From positions 1 through 7,128 of the forward strand of contig JAEYNH010000098.1 of assembly GCA_023412655.1 (NCBI GenBank): a stretch of DNA of 7,128 nucleotides, given 5' to 3'. Shown here in pieces: positions 1 through 5,679 of this stretch. Each line of letters opens with the position of its first letter. Position 1 is the first letter of the stretch. Source of the stretch: Pseudomonadota bacterium (GTDB lineage: Bacteria; Pseudomonadota; Alphaproteobacteria; Caulobacterales; Caulobacteraceae). Below the pieces are notes generated by a model. The model was not told where the DNA came from and ran no database searches. It saw only the letters and a program-made list of their open reading frames with translations. The position numbers and the translations under genes are program-made.

Positions 1-133
1 CCGGCCGGCCCGTGTTGTCGATATAGCTGGCCGGGGGCGCGGCCGCGGCCGGGACCGCGCCCCACAGGACGCCGGCTGCAAAAAGGCCGGCCAGGGCGCC
101 GATCGCTGCGCCGCGCGAGGAGGATCGCTTCAT
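1..133 (-). CDS. N-terminus of an exported protein (partial, runs off the left edge)
   Basis: Reading the minus strand from the ATG at 131-133 gives 44 codons without a stop before the window ends. The product begins MKRSSSRGAAIGALAGLFAA and has the three parts of a Sec signal peptide: a basic start (K2, R3, R7), a hydrophobic core (about residues 9-27) and an Ala-rich end (VPAAAA), with likely cleavage near residues 31-33. The mature part visible is only PPASYIDNTGRP. A GGAG ribosome-binding site (complement of 141-144) lies 7 bases before the ATG, which supports this start. It is divergent from the YCII-domain gene, with 119 bases between them and no obvious -35/-10 pair. The family cannot be named from 44 residues. 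The mature start faintly recalls secreted proline-iminopeptidase-type hydrolases, but this is a guess. The signal peptide and reading frame are seen directly; export to periplasm or medium is inferred. Confidence 0.62.
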   Translation of the reverse strand, partial: MKRSSSRGAAIGALAGLFAAGVLWGAVPAAAAPPASYIDNTGRP

Positions 134-252
134 GCCTGGGCTCCGTCCGCTTGCGACGTGAGCCTCGCCGCCTCGGCCGTCGGCGCGCAAGCAGAGTTTG
201 CCTACGGCTGAAACGGCTCCCGGCGCGGCCGCAGGTCGCATATCATCGGTCC

Positions 253-591
253 ATGACACGATACCTGATCTCCTTCCCCAGCGAAGCCATGGTGCTCACC
301 GACGAGGAGCTCCCCGCCGTTGCGGCCGAGGCCCGCGCGGTGATCGCCCAGGCCAAGGCCGCCGGCGCCTACATTTTCAGCGGCGGCGTCCACGAAGGCG
401 TCGATCCCGTGCTGGTCTCCGCCGACGGCTCGGTGTCCCGCGAGATCTACCCCGGCAGCCGGCTGGACGGCGGCTTCGCCGTGCTGGAGCTCGCGACCCG
501 CGAGGAGGCTGTGGAATGGGCGCGGAAGATCGCGGCCGCCTGCCGCTGCGCACAGGAACTCCGCGAGTTCATGTACGACCCCGAGAGCTGA
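253..591 (+). CDS. YCII-domain (YciI/DGPF-like) small protein
   Basis: Encodes 112 residues, a usual length for a stand-alone YCII-related (Pfam YCII) protein. These are small cytoplasmic ferredoxin-fold dimers of mostly unknown role; some act as dehydrochlorinases or sit beside ECF sigma factors. Seen here: a first strand MTRYLISF, a helix EEAxAVIAQAKAAGAYIFSGG-like region (about 18-45) ending in the SGG-H turn, and the family's most typical block GGFAVLELATREEAVEWARK at residues 73-92. The classical DGPF motif is absent; the equivalent stretch reads SREIYPGSRLDGGF. The ATG at 253 was chosen because the fold starts there; extending upstream would add 34 residues of Arg-rich translation with no family resemblance. 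The ribosome-binding site is weak. No sigma-factor gene is adjacent in this window, so the substrate or partner is unknown. The small gene at 660 follows after 68 bases. Confidence 0.8.
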   Translation: MTRYLISFPSEAMVLTDEELPAVAAEARAVIAQAKAAGAYIFSGGVHEGVDPVLVSADGSVSREIYPGSRLDGGFAVLELATREEAVEWARKIAAACRCAQELREFMYDPES

Positions 592-645
592 CGCCCCCAC
601 CGCTGAGCCGATCGGCGGCTGGCGTGTTATCGTCCGGCCAACCCC

Positions 646-652
646 GGGAGGA
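646..652 (+). promoter_or_regulatory. Strong ribosome-binding site of the 71-residue gene
   Basis: GGGAGGA lies 7 bases before the ATG at 660, an almost ideal anti-16S match and spacing. It is the main reason to take the small reading frame that follows as a real gene and to fix its start. Confidence 0.75.
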
Positions 653-659
653 CGCAACG

Positions 660-875
660 ATGAAGCTTTCCGACGAGGACCGCGACCGGCTGGCCCTGCA
701 TTCCGCCTTCGCCATCCACCAGATCGCCCGCTGGGTCGCCACCCAGCCCGACGTCCCGCCCGAGATCCGCGAGCGCCTGCGCGGCCACATCTCGGCCATC
801 GAGGGTGTGCTGGTCACCACCGGCCACGACTGGATCAGGGACGAGATCGAAGCCACCGAGGCCGCGCTCTCCTGA
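660..875 (+). CDS. Unrecognised 71-residue acidic/helical protein
   Basis: I do not recognise this family. The frame from the ATG at 660 to the TGA at 873-875 encodes 71 residues beginning MKLSDEDRDRLALHSAFAIH and ending EIEATEAALS. It is rich in Asp, Glu, Arg and Ala, has no Cys and no membrane segment or signal peptide, and reads as two or three amphipathic helices (about 4-27, 32-49 and 54-70) separated at the Pro-containing QPDVPPE turn (30-36). Two tryptophans (W25, W57) and two histidines near W25 could form a small core. The strong GGGAGGA site 7 bases upstream and GC-rich third positions typical of neighbouring genes support translation. It lies 68 bases after the YCII-domain gene on the same strand, so may share its transcript or have its own promoter; it converges on the dehydrogenase gene. 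Probably cytoplasmic; function unknown. Confidence 0.65.
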   Translation: MKLSDEDRDRLALHSAFAIHQIARWVATQPDVPPEIRERLRGHISAIEGVLVTTGHDWIRDEIEATEAALS

Positions 876-948
876 GCCTCGCCCAAGGAACGGAGCCGTC
901 CCTCGGCCCGTGTCCGGCCCCGGGGGCACCGTCGGCCCGGCGCCGCGC

Positions 949-1683
949 CTAGACCGTTGTCGCCGTGGGCCGCACGATGATCTCGTTCACGTCCACCTCC
1001 GCGGGCTGTTCGATGGCGAAGCGCACCGCCCGGGCGATGGCTTCCGCCGGGATCGCCGTCTTGCGGTATTCGTCGATGAAGGCGGCGGTGTCCTCATGGG
1101 TGATGGTGTGGGCCAGCTCCGACACCGTCACGCCGGGCGAGACCACCGTCACCCGCACCTTGTCGGTCTCCTGCCGCAGGGCTTCCGAGATCACCCGCAC
1201 CGCGAACTTGGTGGCGCAGTAGACCGCCGCCGTCGCCAGGATCTGGTGCCCCGCCGTGGAGGCGATGTTGATGATCTGGCCCGAGCCCTGGGCCTCCATC
1301 CGGGGCAGGGCGGCGGCGATCCCGTGCAGCACCCCGCGGATGTTCACGTCGATCATCTGGTCCCACTCGTCCACCTTGAGGGCGGCCAGGGGCGACAGCG
1401 GCATCACGCCGGCGTTGTTGACGATCACGTCCACCCGCCCGAACCGCCCCCGGGCGGCGTCCACGAAGGCCTGCACGCTCTCCCGGGAGGTCACGTCCAG
1501 GCCCACCGCCAGGGCCGTCCCGCCCGCCGCCTCGATCTCGGCCTTCAGGGTCTCGAGCCGCTCCACGCGCCGGGCGCCCAGCGCCACCTTGGCGCCCGCC
1601 GCCGCCAGCTCCCGGGCCGTGGCCTCGCCGATGCCGCTGCTCGCGCCGGTCACCAGCACCACCTTGTTCGCAACTCCGGTCAT
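949..1683 (-). CDS. Short-chain dehydrogenase/reductase (classical SDR)
   Basis: A complete 244-residue classical SDR, the normal length for the family; these cytoplasmic enzymes oxidise alcohols or reduce carbonyls with NAD(P). Seen: the cofactor motif TGASSGIG (12-19), the LDV acidic position (D63), NNAG (89-92), the structural Asn in DVNIRG (N114), and the catalytic Ser-Tyr-Lys as S142 (IAS), Y155 and K159 (YCATK), followed by the SPG motif (182-184). The basic pair in GARR (R38, R39) after strand 2 suggests a preference for NADP(H); this is inference. Overall it resembles the YdfG/serine-dehydrogenase-like branch, but the substrate cannot be read from sequence. Start: ATG at 1681-1683 with AAGGAGA (complement of 1692-1698) 8 bases before it. 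It is divergent from the AraC-family regulator, its likely controller, and convergent with the 71-residue gene, with 73 bases between stops and no clear terminator. Confidence 0.93.
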   Translation of the reverse strand: MTGVANKVVLVTGASSGIGEATARELAAAGAKVALGARRVERLETLKAEIEAAGGTALAVGLDVTSRESVQAFVDAARGRFGRVDVIVNNAGVMPLSPLAALKVDEWDQMIDVNIRGVLHGIAAALPRMEAQGSGQIINIASTAGHQILATAAVYCATKFAVRVISEALRQETDKVRVTVVSPGVTVSELAHTITHEDTAAFIDEYRKTAIPAEAIARAVRFAIEQPAEVDVNEIIVRPTATTV

Positions 1684-1735
1684 CTCGTCCGTCTCCTTGA
1701 TCAGTGACGAGAGGATGCGGGTCAGGCCGGCCGCG

Positions 1736-1761
1736 GCGTTAGAACGCTCCTCCGGGGTTCT
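1736..1761. promoter_or_regulatory. Candidate operator in the SDR/AraC divergent promoter region
   Basis: The 146 bases between the dehydrogenase and the regulator contain a compact palindrome GCGTT-AG-AACGC (1736-1747) and, overlapping it, a wider inverted repeat AGAAC-N11-GTTCT (1741-1745 and 1757-1761). The SDR start lies about 53 bases away on the minus strand, so the site could fall in or near its core promoter; the minus-strand CTAACG within the palindrome loosely resembles a -10. Arms are only 5 bp, so chance is possible, and AraC proteins often prefer direct repeats. Confidence 0.3.
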
Positions 1762-1829
1762 TGCCTGATCCTCCAGGACTGGCCGGCGCCGCTTGCGCCA
1801 CGCCCGCGCGCATGGGACGCCTTTGGGCC

Positions 1830-2744
1830 ATGAGCCATCCCGCCCCTCCGTCGATGGAGAACCTCATCGAGGTCGTCAGCCGCCACGCCCGGGCCGACGA
1901 CATGCTGGAAATGCCTATTCCTGGCCTGGCCATCGTCCACCGTTCGGCGCCCAGCTTCGGGGTCCCGGTGCTGCACCGGCCCGCGCTCTGCCTGATCGCT
2001 CAGGGCGCCAAGCAGGCGATGCTGGCCGACGAGACCTATCGCTACGACGCCGCCACCTACCTGGTGGTCTCGGTGGACCTGCCGGTCACCGGCCAGGTGA
2101 TCGAGGCCAGCCCCGAGCGGCCCTATCTGGGCGTGCGCATCGACCTCGAGCCGCCCCTGCTCAGTGAGCTGATGCTGCAGCAGCCGCCGCCCCCCGGCGC
2201 GGCGGGCGGGCAGGGCAGCCGCGGCCTGCGTCTGGCCCGCACCACGCCCGAGCTGGTGGACGCCGCCACCCGCCTGGTGGCCCTGCTGGACCGGCCGGCC
2301 GAGGCCGCCGTCCTGGCCCCGCTGATCCGCCGGGAGATCCACTACCGCCTGCTCACCGGCGACCAGGCGGGCGCCGTGCGCCAGATCGGCGCCCCCGACA
2401 GCCGGCTGGCCCAGGTCAGCCGCGCCATCGGCTGGATCCGCGAGAACTTCCACCGCCCGTTCAGCATCGAGGCGGTGGCCGGGGCGGCGGGCATGAGCCC
2501 GTCGGCCCTGCACCAGCACTTCAAGGCGGTCACCGCCATGAGCCCGCTGCAGTACCAGAAGCAGATACGCCTGCAGGAGGCCCGGCGGCTGATGATCGGC
2601 GAGGCCCGCGACGCCCAGGCCGCCGGCTTCGAGGTGGGTTACGAGAGCCCCTCGCAGTTCTCCCGCGAGTACGCCCGCCTGTTCGGCGCGCCCCCGGCCA
2701 GGGACGCCGCCCGCCTGCGTGCCGAGGCTCCCGCCCTGGTCTGA
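1830..2744 (+). CDS. AraC-family transcriptional regulator with AraC_N domain
   Basis: With the start at 1830 this is 304 residues, usual for the family: an N-terminal AraC_N sensor domain (about 28-185) and a C-terminal double helix-turn-helix (about 200-290). The sensor part shows the conserved run PALCLIAQGAKQ (51-62), a YRYDAATYLVVSVDLPV stretch (70-86) and ERPYLGVRIDLEP (96-108). In the DNA-binding part, FSIEAVAGAAGMSPSALHQH (211-230) with FKAVTAMSPLQYQKQIRL is the first HTH and linker, and AAGFEVGYESPSQFSREYARLFG (264-286) is the second. The start is uncertain: ATGs at 1812, 1830 and 1854 and a TTG at 1761 are all in frame; 1830 is preferred because a GGGA precedes it by 12 bases and the length fits, but no site is strong. 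It is divergent from the SDR gene, the arrangement usual for AraC_N regulators that control a neighbouring oxidoreductase, so it probably regulates that gene and perhaps itself. The effector is unknown. Confidence 0.9.
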   Translation: MSHPAPPSMENLIEVVSRHARADDMLEMPIPGLAIVHRSAPSFGVPVLHRPALCLIAQGAKQAMLADETYRYDAATYLVVSVDLPVTGQVIEASPERPYLGVRIDLEPPLLSELMLQQPPPPGAAGGQGSRGLRLARTTPELVDAATRLVALLDRPAEAAVLAPLIRREIHYRLLTGDQAGAVRQIGAPDSRLAQVSRAIGWIRENFHRPFSIEAVAGAAGMSPSALHQHFKAVTAMSPLQYQKQIRLQEARRLMIGEARDAQAAGFEVGYESPSQFSREYARLFGAPPARDAARLRAEAPALV

Positions 2745-2748
2745 GCCC

Positions 2749-4683
2749 CTAGCGGACGCCCAGCACCTTCCTCAGGAACTGCACCTCCACGGCCCGCACC
2801 GCCTCCTGGTTGGCGCGCTTCTGGATCCCGTGGCCCTCGTCCTTGGCCAGGACGTACCAGACCTCGGTGCCCTGGCCGCGCAGCTTGGCCACCATCTGCT
2901 CGGACTCGGTGCGCGGCACCCGCGGGTCGTTGGCGCCCTGGAAGACCATCATCGGCTTCTTCATCCGGTCGCTCATCTTGATGGGGGCGATCTTCTCGAA
3001 CACCGCCCGCATCTTCGGGTCCCGCTCGTCGCCGTACTCGGCCCGGCGCAGGTCCCGGCGATAGCCCTCGGTGTTGTTCAGGAAGGTGATGAAGTCCGAG
3101 ATGCCGTAGAGGTCGATGACCCCGGCGATGCGGTCGTTGTAGTGGCCGGCCACCGCCAGCACCATGTAGCCGCCGTAGGACTGGCCCACCACCGCCACCC
3201 GGCTCGCGTCCAGGTCGGGCTGTTTGGCCACCCAGTCCAGCAGGGCGCCGATGTCCTTCACCGAGTCCTCGCGCTTCTCGGCGTTGTCCAGGGAAAGGTA
3301 GGTCTTGCCATAGCCGGACGAGCCGCGGACGTTGGGGATGATCACCGCCGCCCCCAGCTCGTTCACCCACGACTGCCGGCGCGGGTTGAAGTTGGGCTGC
3401 TCCTGGCCCTCCGGCCCGCCGTGGATCTGGATCACCACCGGCAGCTTCTCGCCCGGCGTGGCCGTCTTGGGTTTGTAGATGAAGGCCGGGATCGTCCGCT
3501 TGTCGAAGGTGGGATAGCGGAACAGGGTCGGCTCCACGAGCTTGCCGGCCTCGAGGCCGCCCAGCTCGCTGTGGGTCCAGCGCACCAGCTCGCCGCGCGT
3601 CAGGTCGTGGCTCCACACGTCGCCCGAGCTGGTGGAGGTCGACAGCGACAGGCCGAGCTTCGTGCCGTCCGGCGAGAACTTCAGCGCGGTCAGCACCCCC
3701 AGCGGCAGCTTCGGCCCCGGCAGCTCCCGGCCGCTGGCGATGTCGCGAAGCACGACCTTGGAATAGCCTTCCTCGTTCACCGCATAGGCCACCGTGCGCC
3801 CGTCCGGCGAGACGTCGAAGTCCTCGGCGCCCCACTTGGCCCCCGGCTCCAGGTCGCGCACCTTGCCGCTCGCGAGGTCGATGACCACTGGCCGCGCCAC
3901 CTCCGAACCGTCGTCCGACAGGGTCAGAACCGCCCGGCCGCCGTCCACGAAGGCCCCGCCCTGGTAGGCGATCTTCCGTCCCTGCGGCCCCACGGGCGTC
4001 AGCTGGCCCGTCGCCACGTCCAGCACGAACAGCTCGCTGTGCGCCGCCGAATGGTAGCGGGCGGCCAGGATCTTCGACCCGTCGGCGCTGATGTCCTGCG
4101 GCGCGATGGCCCCGGTCCCCTCGTGGACCACCCTCCGGCCGGCGGGGTTGGCGGGATCGGCCGCCACGATGTCGTAGTTGGGATCGCCCGGGGTCACCTG
4201 CGTCCAGGCGACCAGCTTGCCGTCCTTCGAGAACTTGAAGTCCTGGTTGCGGGTCTTGGGCGCGGTCAGCTGCATCTCCCGGCCCGACAGGTCGCGCAGG
4301 AAGGCCTGGTAGTATTCCGCCCCGCCCACGTCGATCGGATAGAGGAACCGCTGGGCGCCCGGCTGGGCGATGGCGCTGTTGATCGGCTCGGCGGCGAACG
4401 TCAGCTGGGTGCGCGCCGCCCCGGGCGCGGCCACCCGGTGGATCTGGGTGGTGTCGCCGAACCGGGTGGCGATCAGGATCGAGCCGTCCGGCAGCCAGCC
4501 CTCGAACACCGCCGAGCGGGCGGCGTAGTAGGGGGCGATGTCGGCCTTCAGCTCGGCCGGCGTCTGCGGCACGCCCTCATAGACGATCTGGCCTTCCTCC
4601 CGCCGTTCCGCCGCCTGGGCGAAGGCGCTCGTGGACATAAGGACAGCGACGGCCGCACCGGCCAGCAACGCACGCGACAGCAT
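2749..4683 (-). CDS. Secreted S9-family serine peptidase (prolyl oligopeptidase type)
   Basis: A complete 644-residue serine peptidase with a signal peptide (MLSRALLAGAAVAVLMSTSA, then FAQA; cleavage likely after residue 24), so expected in the periplasm or outside. Residues about 55-375 form a WD40/TolB-like beta-propeller, with repeated FSPDG/VSPDG/SADG-type turns (FSKDG 151-155, ISADG 198-202, VSPDG 291-295, FSPDG 336-340). Residues about 385-644 are the alpha/beta-hydrolase peptidase domain: HGGPEG (421-426), the NVRGSSGYG oxyanion-region motif (451-459), nucleophile S502 in GQSYGGY, D586 in GANDPRVP and H618 in DEGHG. This layout fits MEROPS S9, closest to the acylaminoacyl-peptidase/DPP4-like branch, which trims short peptides. 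The ATG at 4683 is chosen because the signal peptide starts there; reading on upstream would add 39 residues that bury it. A GGGGGA lies 10 bases before it. The stop is 4 bases from that of the AraC gene, and the gene is divergent from the YhhN-like gene. Confidence 0.93.
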   Translation of the reverse strand: MLSRALLAGAAVAVLMSTSAFAQAAERREEGQIVYEGVPQTPAELKADIAPYYAARSAVFEGWLPDGSILIATRFGDTTQIHRVAAPGAARTQLTFAAEPINSAIAQPGAQRFLYPIDVGGAEYYQAFLRDLSGREMQLTAPKTRNQDFKFSKDGKLVAWTQVTPGDPNYDIVAADPANPAGRRVVHEGTGAIAPQDISADGSKILAARYHSAAHSELFVLDVATGQLTPVGPQGRKIAYQGGAFVDGGRAVLTLSDDGSEVARPVVIDLASGKVRDLEPGAKWGAEDFDVSPDGRTVAYAVNEEGYSKVVLRDIASGRELPGPKLPLGVLTALKFSPDGTKLGLSLSTSTSSGDVWSHDLTRGELVRWTHSELGGLEAGKLVEPTLFRYPTFDKRTIPAFIYKPKTATPGEKLPVVIQIHGGPEGQEQPNFNPRRQSWVNELGAAVIIPNVRGSSGYGKTYLSLDNAEKREDSVKDIGALLDWVAKQPDLDASRVAVVGQSYGGYMVLAVAGHYNDRIAGVIDLYGISDFITFLNNTEGYRRDLRRAEYGDERDPKMRAVFEKIAPIKMSDRMKKPMMVFQGANDPRVPRTESEQMVAKLRGQGTEVWYVLAKDEGHGIQKRANQEAVRAVEVQFLRKVLGVR

Positions 4684-4711
4684 TCTTGGAAGATCCCCCA
4701 GCTCGAACCTT

Positions 4712-4731
4712 GCGCGACCGAAGCGCGACCG
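4712..4731. repeat. Direct repeat GCGCGACCG in the peptidase/YhhN divergent region
   Basis: GCGCGACCG occurs at 4712-4720 and again at 4723-4731, an 11-base period, so both copies face the same side of the helix. The pair overlaps the spacer and -10 region of the proposed minus-strand peptidase promoter, where a repressor or activator could act. A separate 9-mer, GCTCGAACC, is also duplicated at 4701-4709 and 4789-4797, near both ends of the same intergenic region. Function is inferred only from position. Confidence 0.4.
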
Positions 4732-4745
4732 GCTCGCCCCGTCAA
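4717..4745 (-). promoter_or_regulatory. Possible promoter of the S9 peptidase gene
   Basis: On the minus strand, TTGACG (complement of 4740-4745) followed by G matches the caulobacterial housekeeping -35 consensus TTGACG(C/G). The hexamer 17 bases on, TTCGGT (complement of 4717-4722), is a poor -10, so only the -35 half is convincing. Transcription from here would leave a leader of roughly 25-30 bases before the ATG at 4683. Confidence 0.3.
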
Positions 4746-4814
4746 TCCACAGTCGTGCTAGGTCTTGGGCGAACAAGAGTCGTCCAAGGCTCGAACCCAA
4801 GGGGAGGAGTGCGC

Positions 4815-5507
4815 ATGAAACCTCAGGACCTGGCGCCCCGCATTGCGCTTGCCGCCGCCGTCGTCGGCGCGATCGCCTACGTCTTCACCTGGAACGGCGC
4901 CGCCCCGGTCCCGGTGGTCACGGCCCTCAAGGGGACGGGCGTGGGCTTCCTGGCCATCTACGCCGCCCTCCTGGCCCGGGAGCTCGACGGCTGGCTGATC
5001 GCCATCGTCATGCTGCTCGGCATGCTGGGCGACGTGCTGCTGGATTCCATGGGGCTGGAGACCGGGGCCCTGGCCTTCATGGCCGGGCATGTGGTGGCCA
5101 TCATCCTCTACCTGCGCAACCTCCGGGCCCGGCCGGGTCCGGCGACCCTGGCGGCCATGGCCCTGTTCGTCGTCGCCGCCACCGCCTTCGCCGCCTGGCT
5201 GCCCGGCGATCCGGCGGCGGTCGTCCCCGTCGGCCTCTACACGGCGGGTCTCGCCCTCATGGCCGCCTGCGCCTGGATCAGCCGCTTTCCCCGGGCGCTC
5301 ACGGGCCTCGGCGCCCTGCTGTTCCTCGTCTCCGACCTGCTGATCTTCGCCCGCCTGGGTCCGCTGGCGGGCCAGGCCTGGCCGGCCTACGGGGTCTGGG
5401 GCTTCTACTTCGCCGGCCAGCTGCTGATCGTCCTTGGCGTCACCGGCGCCCTGGCGGCGCGCGAGGCGGCAAATCCCACGACCGTATCTGACGTATCTGC
5501 CCCCTAG
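4815..5507 (+). CDS. YhhN/TMEM86-family membrane protein (putative lysoplasmalogenase)
   Basis: Encodes 230 residues, almost entirely hydrophobic, with about eight membrane segments (near 8-27, 36-55, 60-79, 84-101, 111-129, 136-154, 160-178 and 194-213). The family signature is visible: GDVLLD (72-77) in segment three, FMAGH (88-92) in the next, LVSDLLIF (171-178) in the seventh and YFAGQLLIV (198-206) in the last. The acidic residues D73, D77 and D174 are the expected polar active-site positions. In animals TMEM86 proteins cleave the vinyl-ether bond of lysoplasmalogen; in most bacteria the YhhN substrate is not settled, so the enzymatic name is by family only. Inner membrane. Start: the ATG at 4815 follows GGAGG (4803-4807) by 7 bases. 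Its stop is 172 bases before the recA start, and recA has its own promoter, so the two are probably separate units. It is divergent from the S9 peptidase, with 131 bases between. Confidence 0.85.
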   Translation: MKPQDLAPRIALAAAVVGAIAYVFTWNGAAPVPVVTALKGTGVGFLAIYAALLARELDGWLIAIVMLLGMLGDVLLDSMGLETGALAFMAGHVVAIILYLRNLRARPGPATLAAMALFVVAATAFAAWLPGDPAAVVPVGLYTAGLALMAACAWISRFPRALTGLGALLFLVSDLLIFARLGPLAGQAWPAYGVWGFYFAGQLLIVLGVTGALAAREAANPTTVSDVSAP

Positions 5508-5571
5508 GGTTCCTTTCGTCGGGGACGCGGTGTTCCCGGAGCGGCCGCGCCGGGCAAGCGCCGGCCGGGGA

Positions 5572-5586
5572 GAACATCTTGCGAAC
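5572..5586 (+). promoter_or_regulatory. LexA (SOS) box of recA
   Basis: GAAC-ATCTTGC-GAAC is an exact match to the alphaproteobacterial LexA operator, the direct repeat GAAC-N7-GAAC (GTTC-N7-GTTC on the other strand). It ends 93 bases before the recA ATG. A third GAAC half-site follows at 5590-5593, 3 bases after the second. The position directly upstream of recA, the classical SOS gene, makes this a confident call. Confidence 0.88.
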
Positions 5587-5607
5587 CGTGAACAAACGCG
5601 GTACGCC
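5579..5607 (+). promoter_or_regulatory. Likely recA promoter, overlapped by the LexA box
   Basis: TTGCGA (5579-5584) lies 17 bases before TACGCC (5602-5607). The -35 is a fair sigma-70 match and the -10 is weak. The -35 sits inside the LexA box, so bound LexA would cover it, the usual geometry for SOS repression. The leader to the recA ATG would be about 65-70 bases. Confidence 0.45.
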
Positions 5608-5666
5608 TGACTCCTCGGCTCTGGCACGAGTTCGACCGGCCGGGTTGGCGGAATCGTGGGTACAAT

Positions 5667-5671
5667 GAGGG
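5667..5671 (+). promoter_or_regulatory. Ribosome-binding site deciding the recA start
   Basis: GAGGG lies 8 bases before the ATG at 5680. Two earlier in-frame starts exist, a GTG at 5656 and an ATG at 5665, but the latter overlaps this site and neither has a comparable site of its own. The MTQSALRL start also matches caulobacterial RecA N-termini. Confidence 0.65.
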
Positions 5672-5679
5672 CTCGGAAA

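Noticed and set aside
198..659. Upstream extension of the 71-residue frame to position 198
   Set aside because: The extra residues are Arg/Pro/Gly-rich and overlap the YCII gene in another frame; the ribosome-binding site is at 646-652, so translation starts at 660.
876..948. Terminator between the 71-residue gene and the SDR gene
   Set aside because: Some GC-rich complementarity exists (around 914-927) but there is no convincing stem followed by a T run on either strand.
805..1707. A 300-codon plus-strand open frame opposite the SDR gene
   Set aside because: Low-complexity His/Arg/Gly translation with no family resemblance; the minus-strand SDR has all its motifs.
2639..3835. A 398-codon minus-strand frame within the S9 peptidase gene
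   Set aside because: Out-of-frame shadow of the peptidase; it also crosses the convergent stop junction into the AraC gene.
2719..4761. A 680-codon open frame on the plus strand opposite the S9 peptidase gene
   Set aside because: It is the antisense shadow of a GC-rich gene: rich in His, Arg, Leu and Gly, with no domain, while the minus strand encodes a peptidase with a full catalytic triad and signal peptide.
4684..4800. A 39-residue N-terminal extension of the S9 peptidase
   Set aside because: It would bury a clear signal peptide that begins at 4683 and would cross the proposed promoter.
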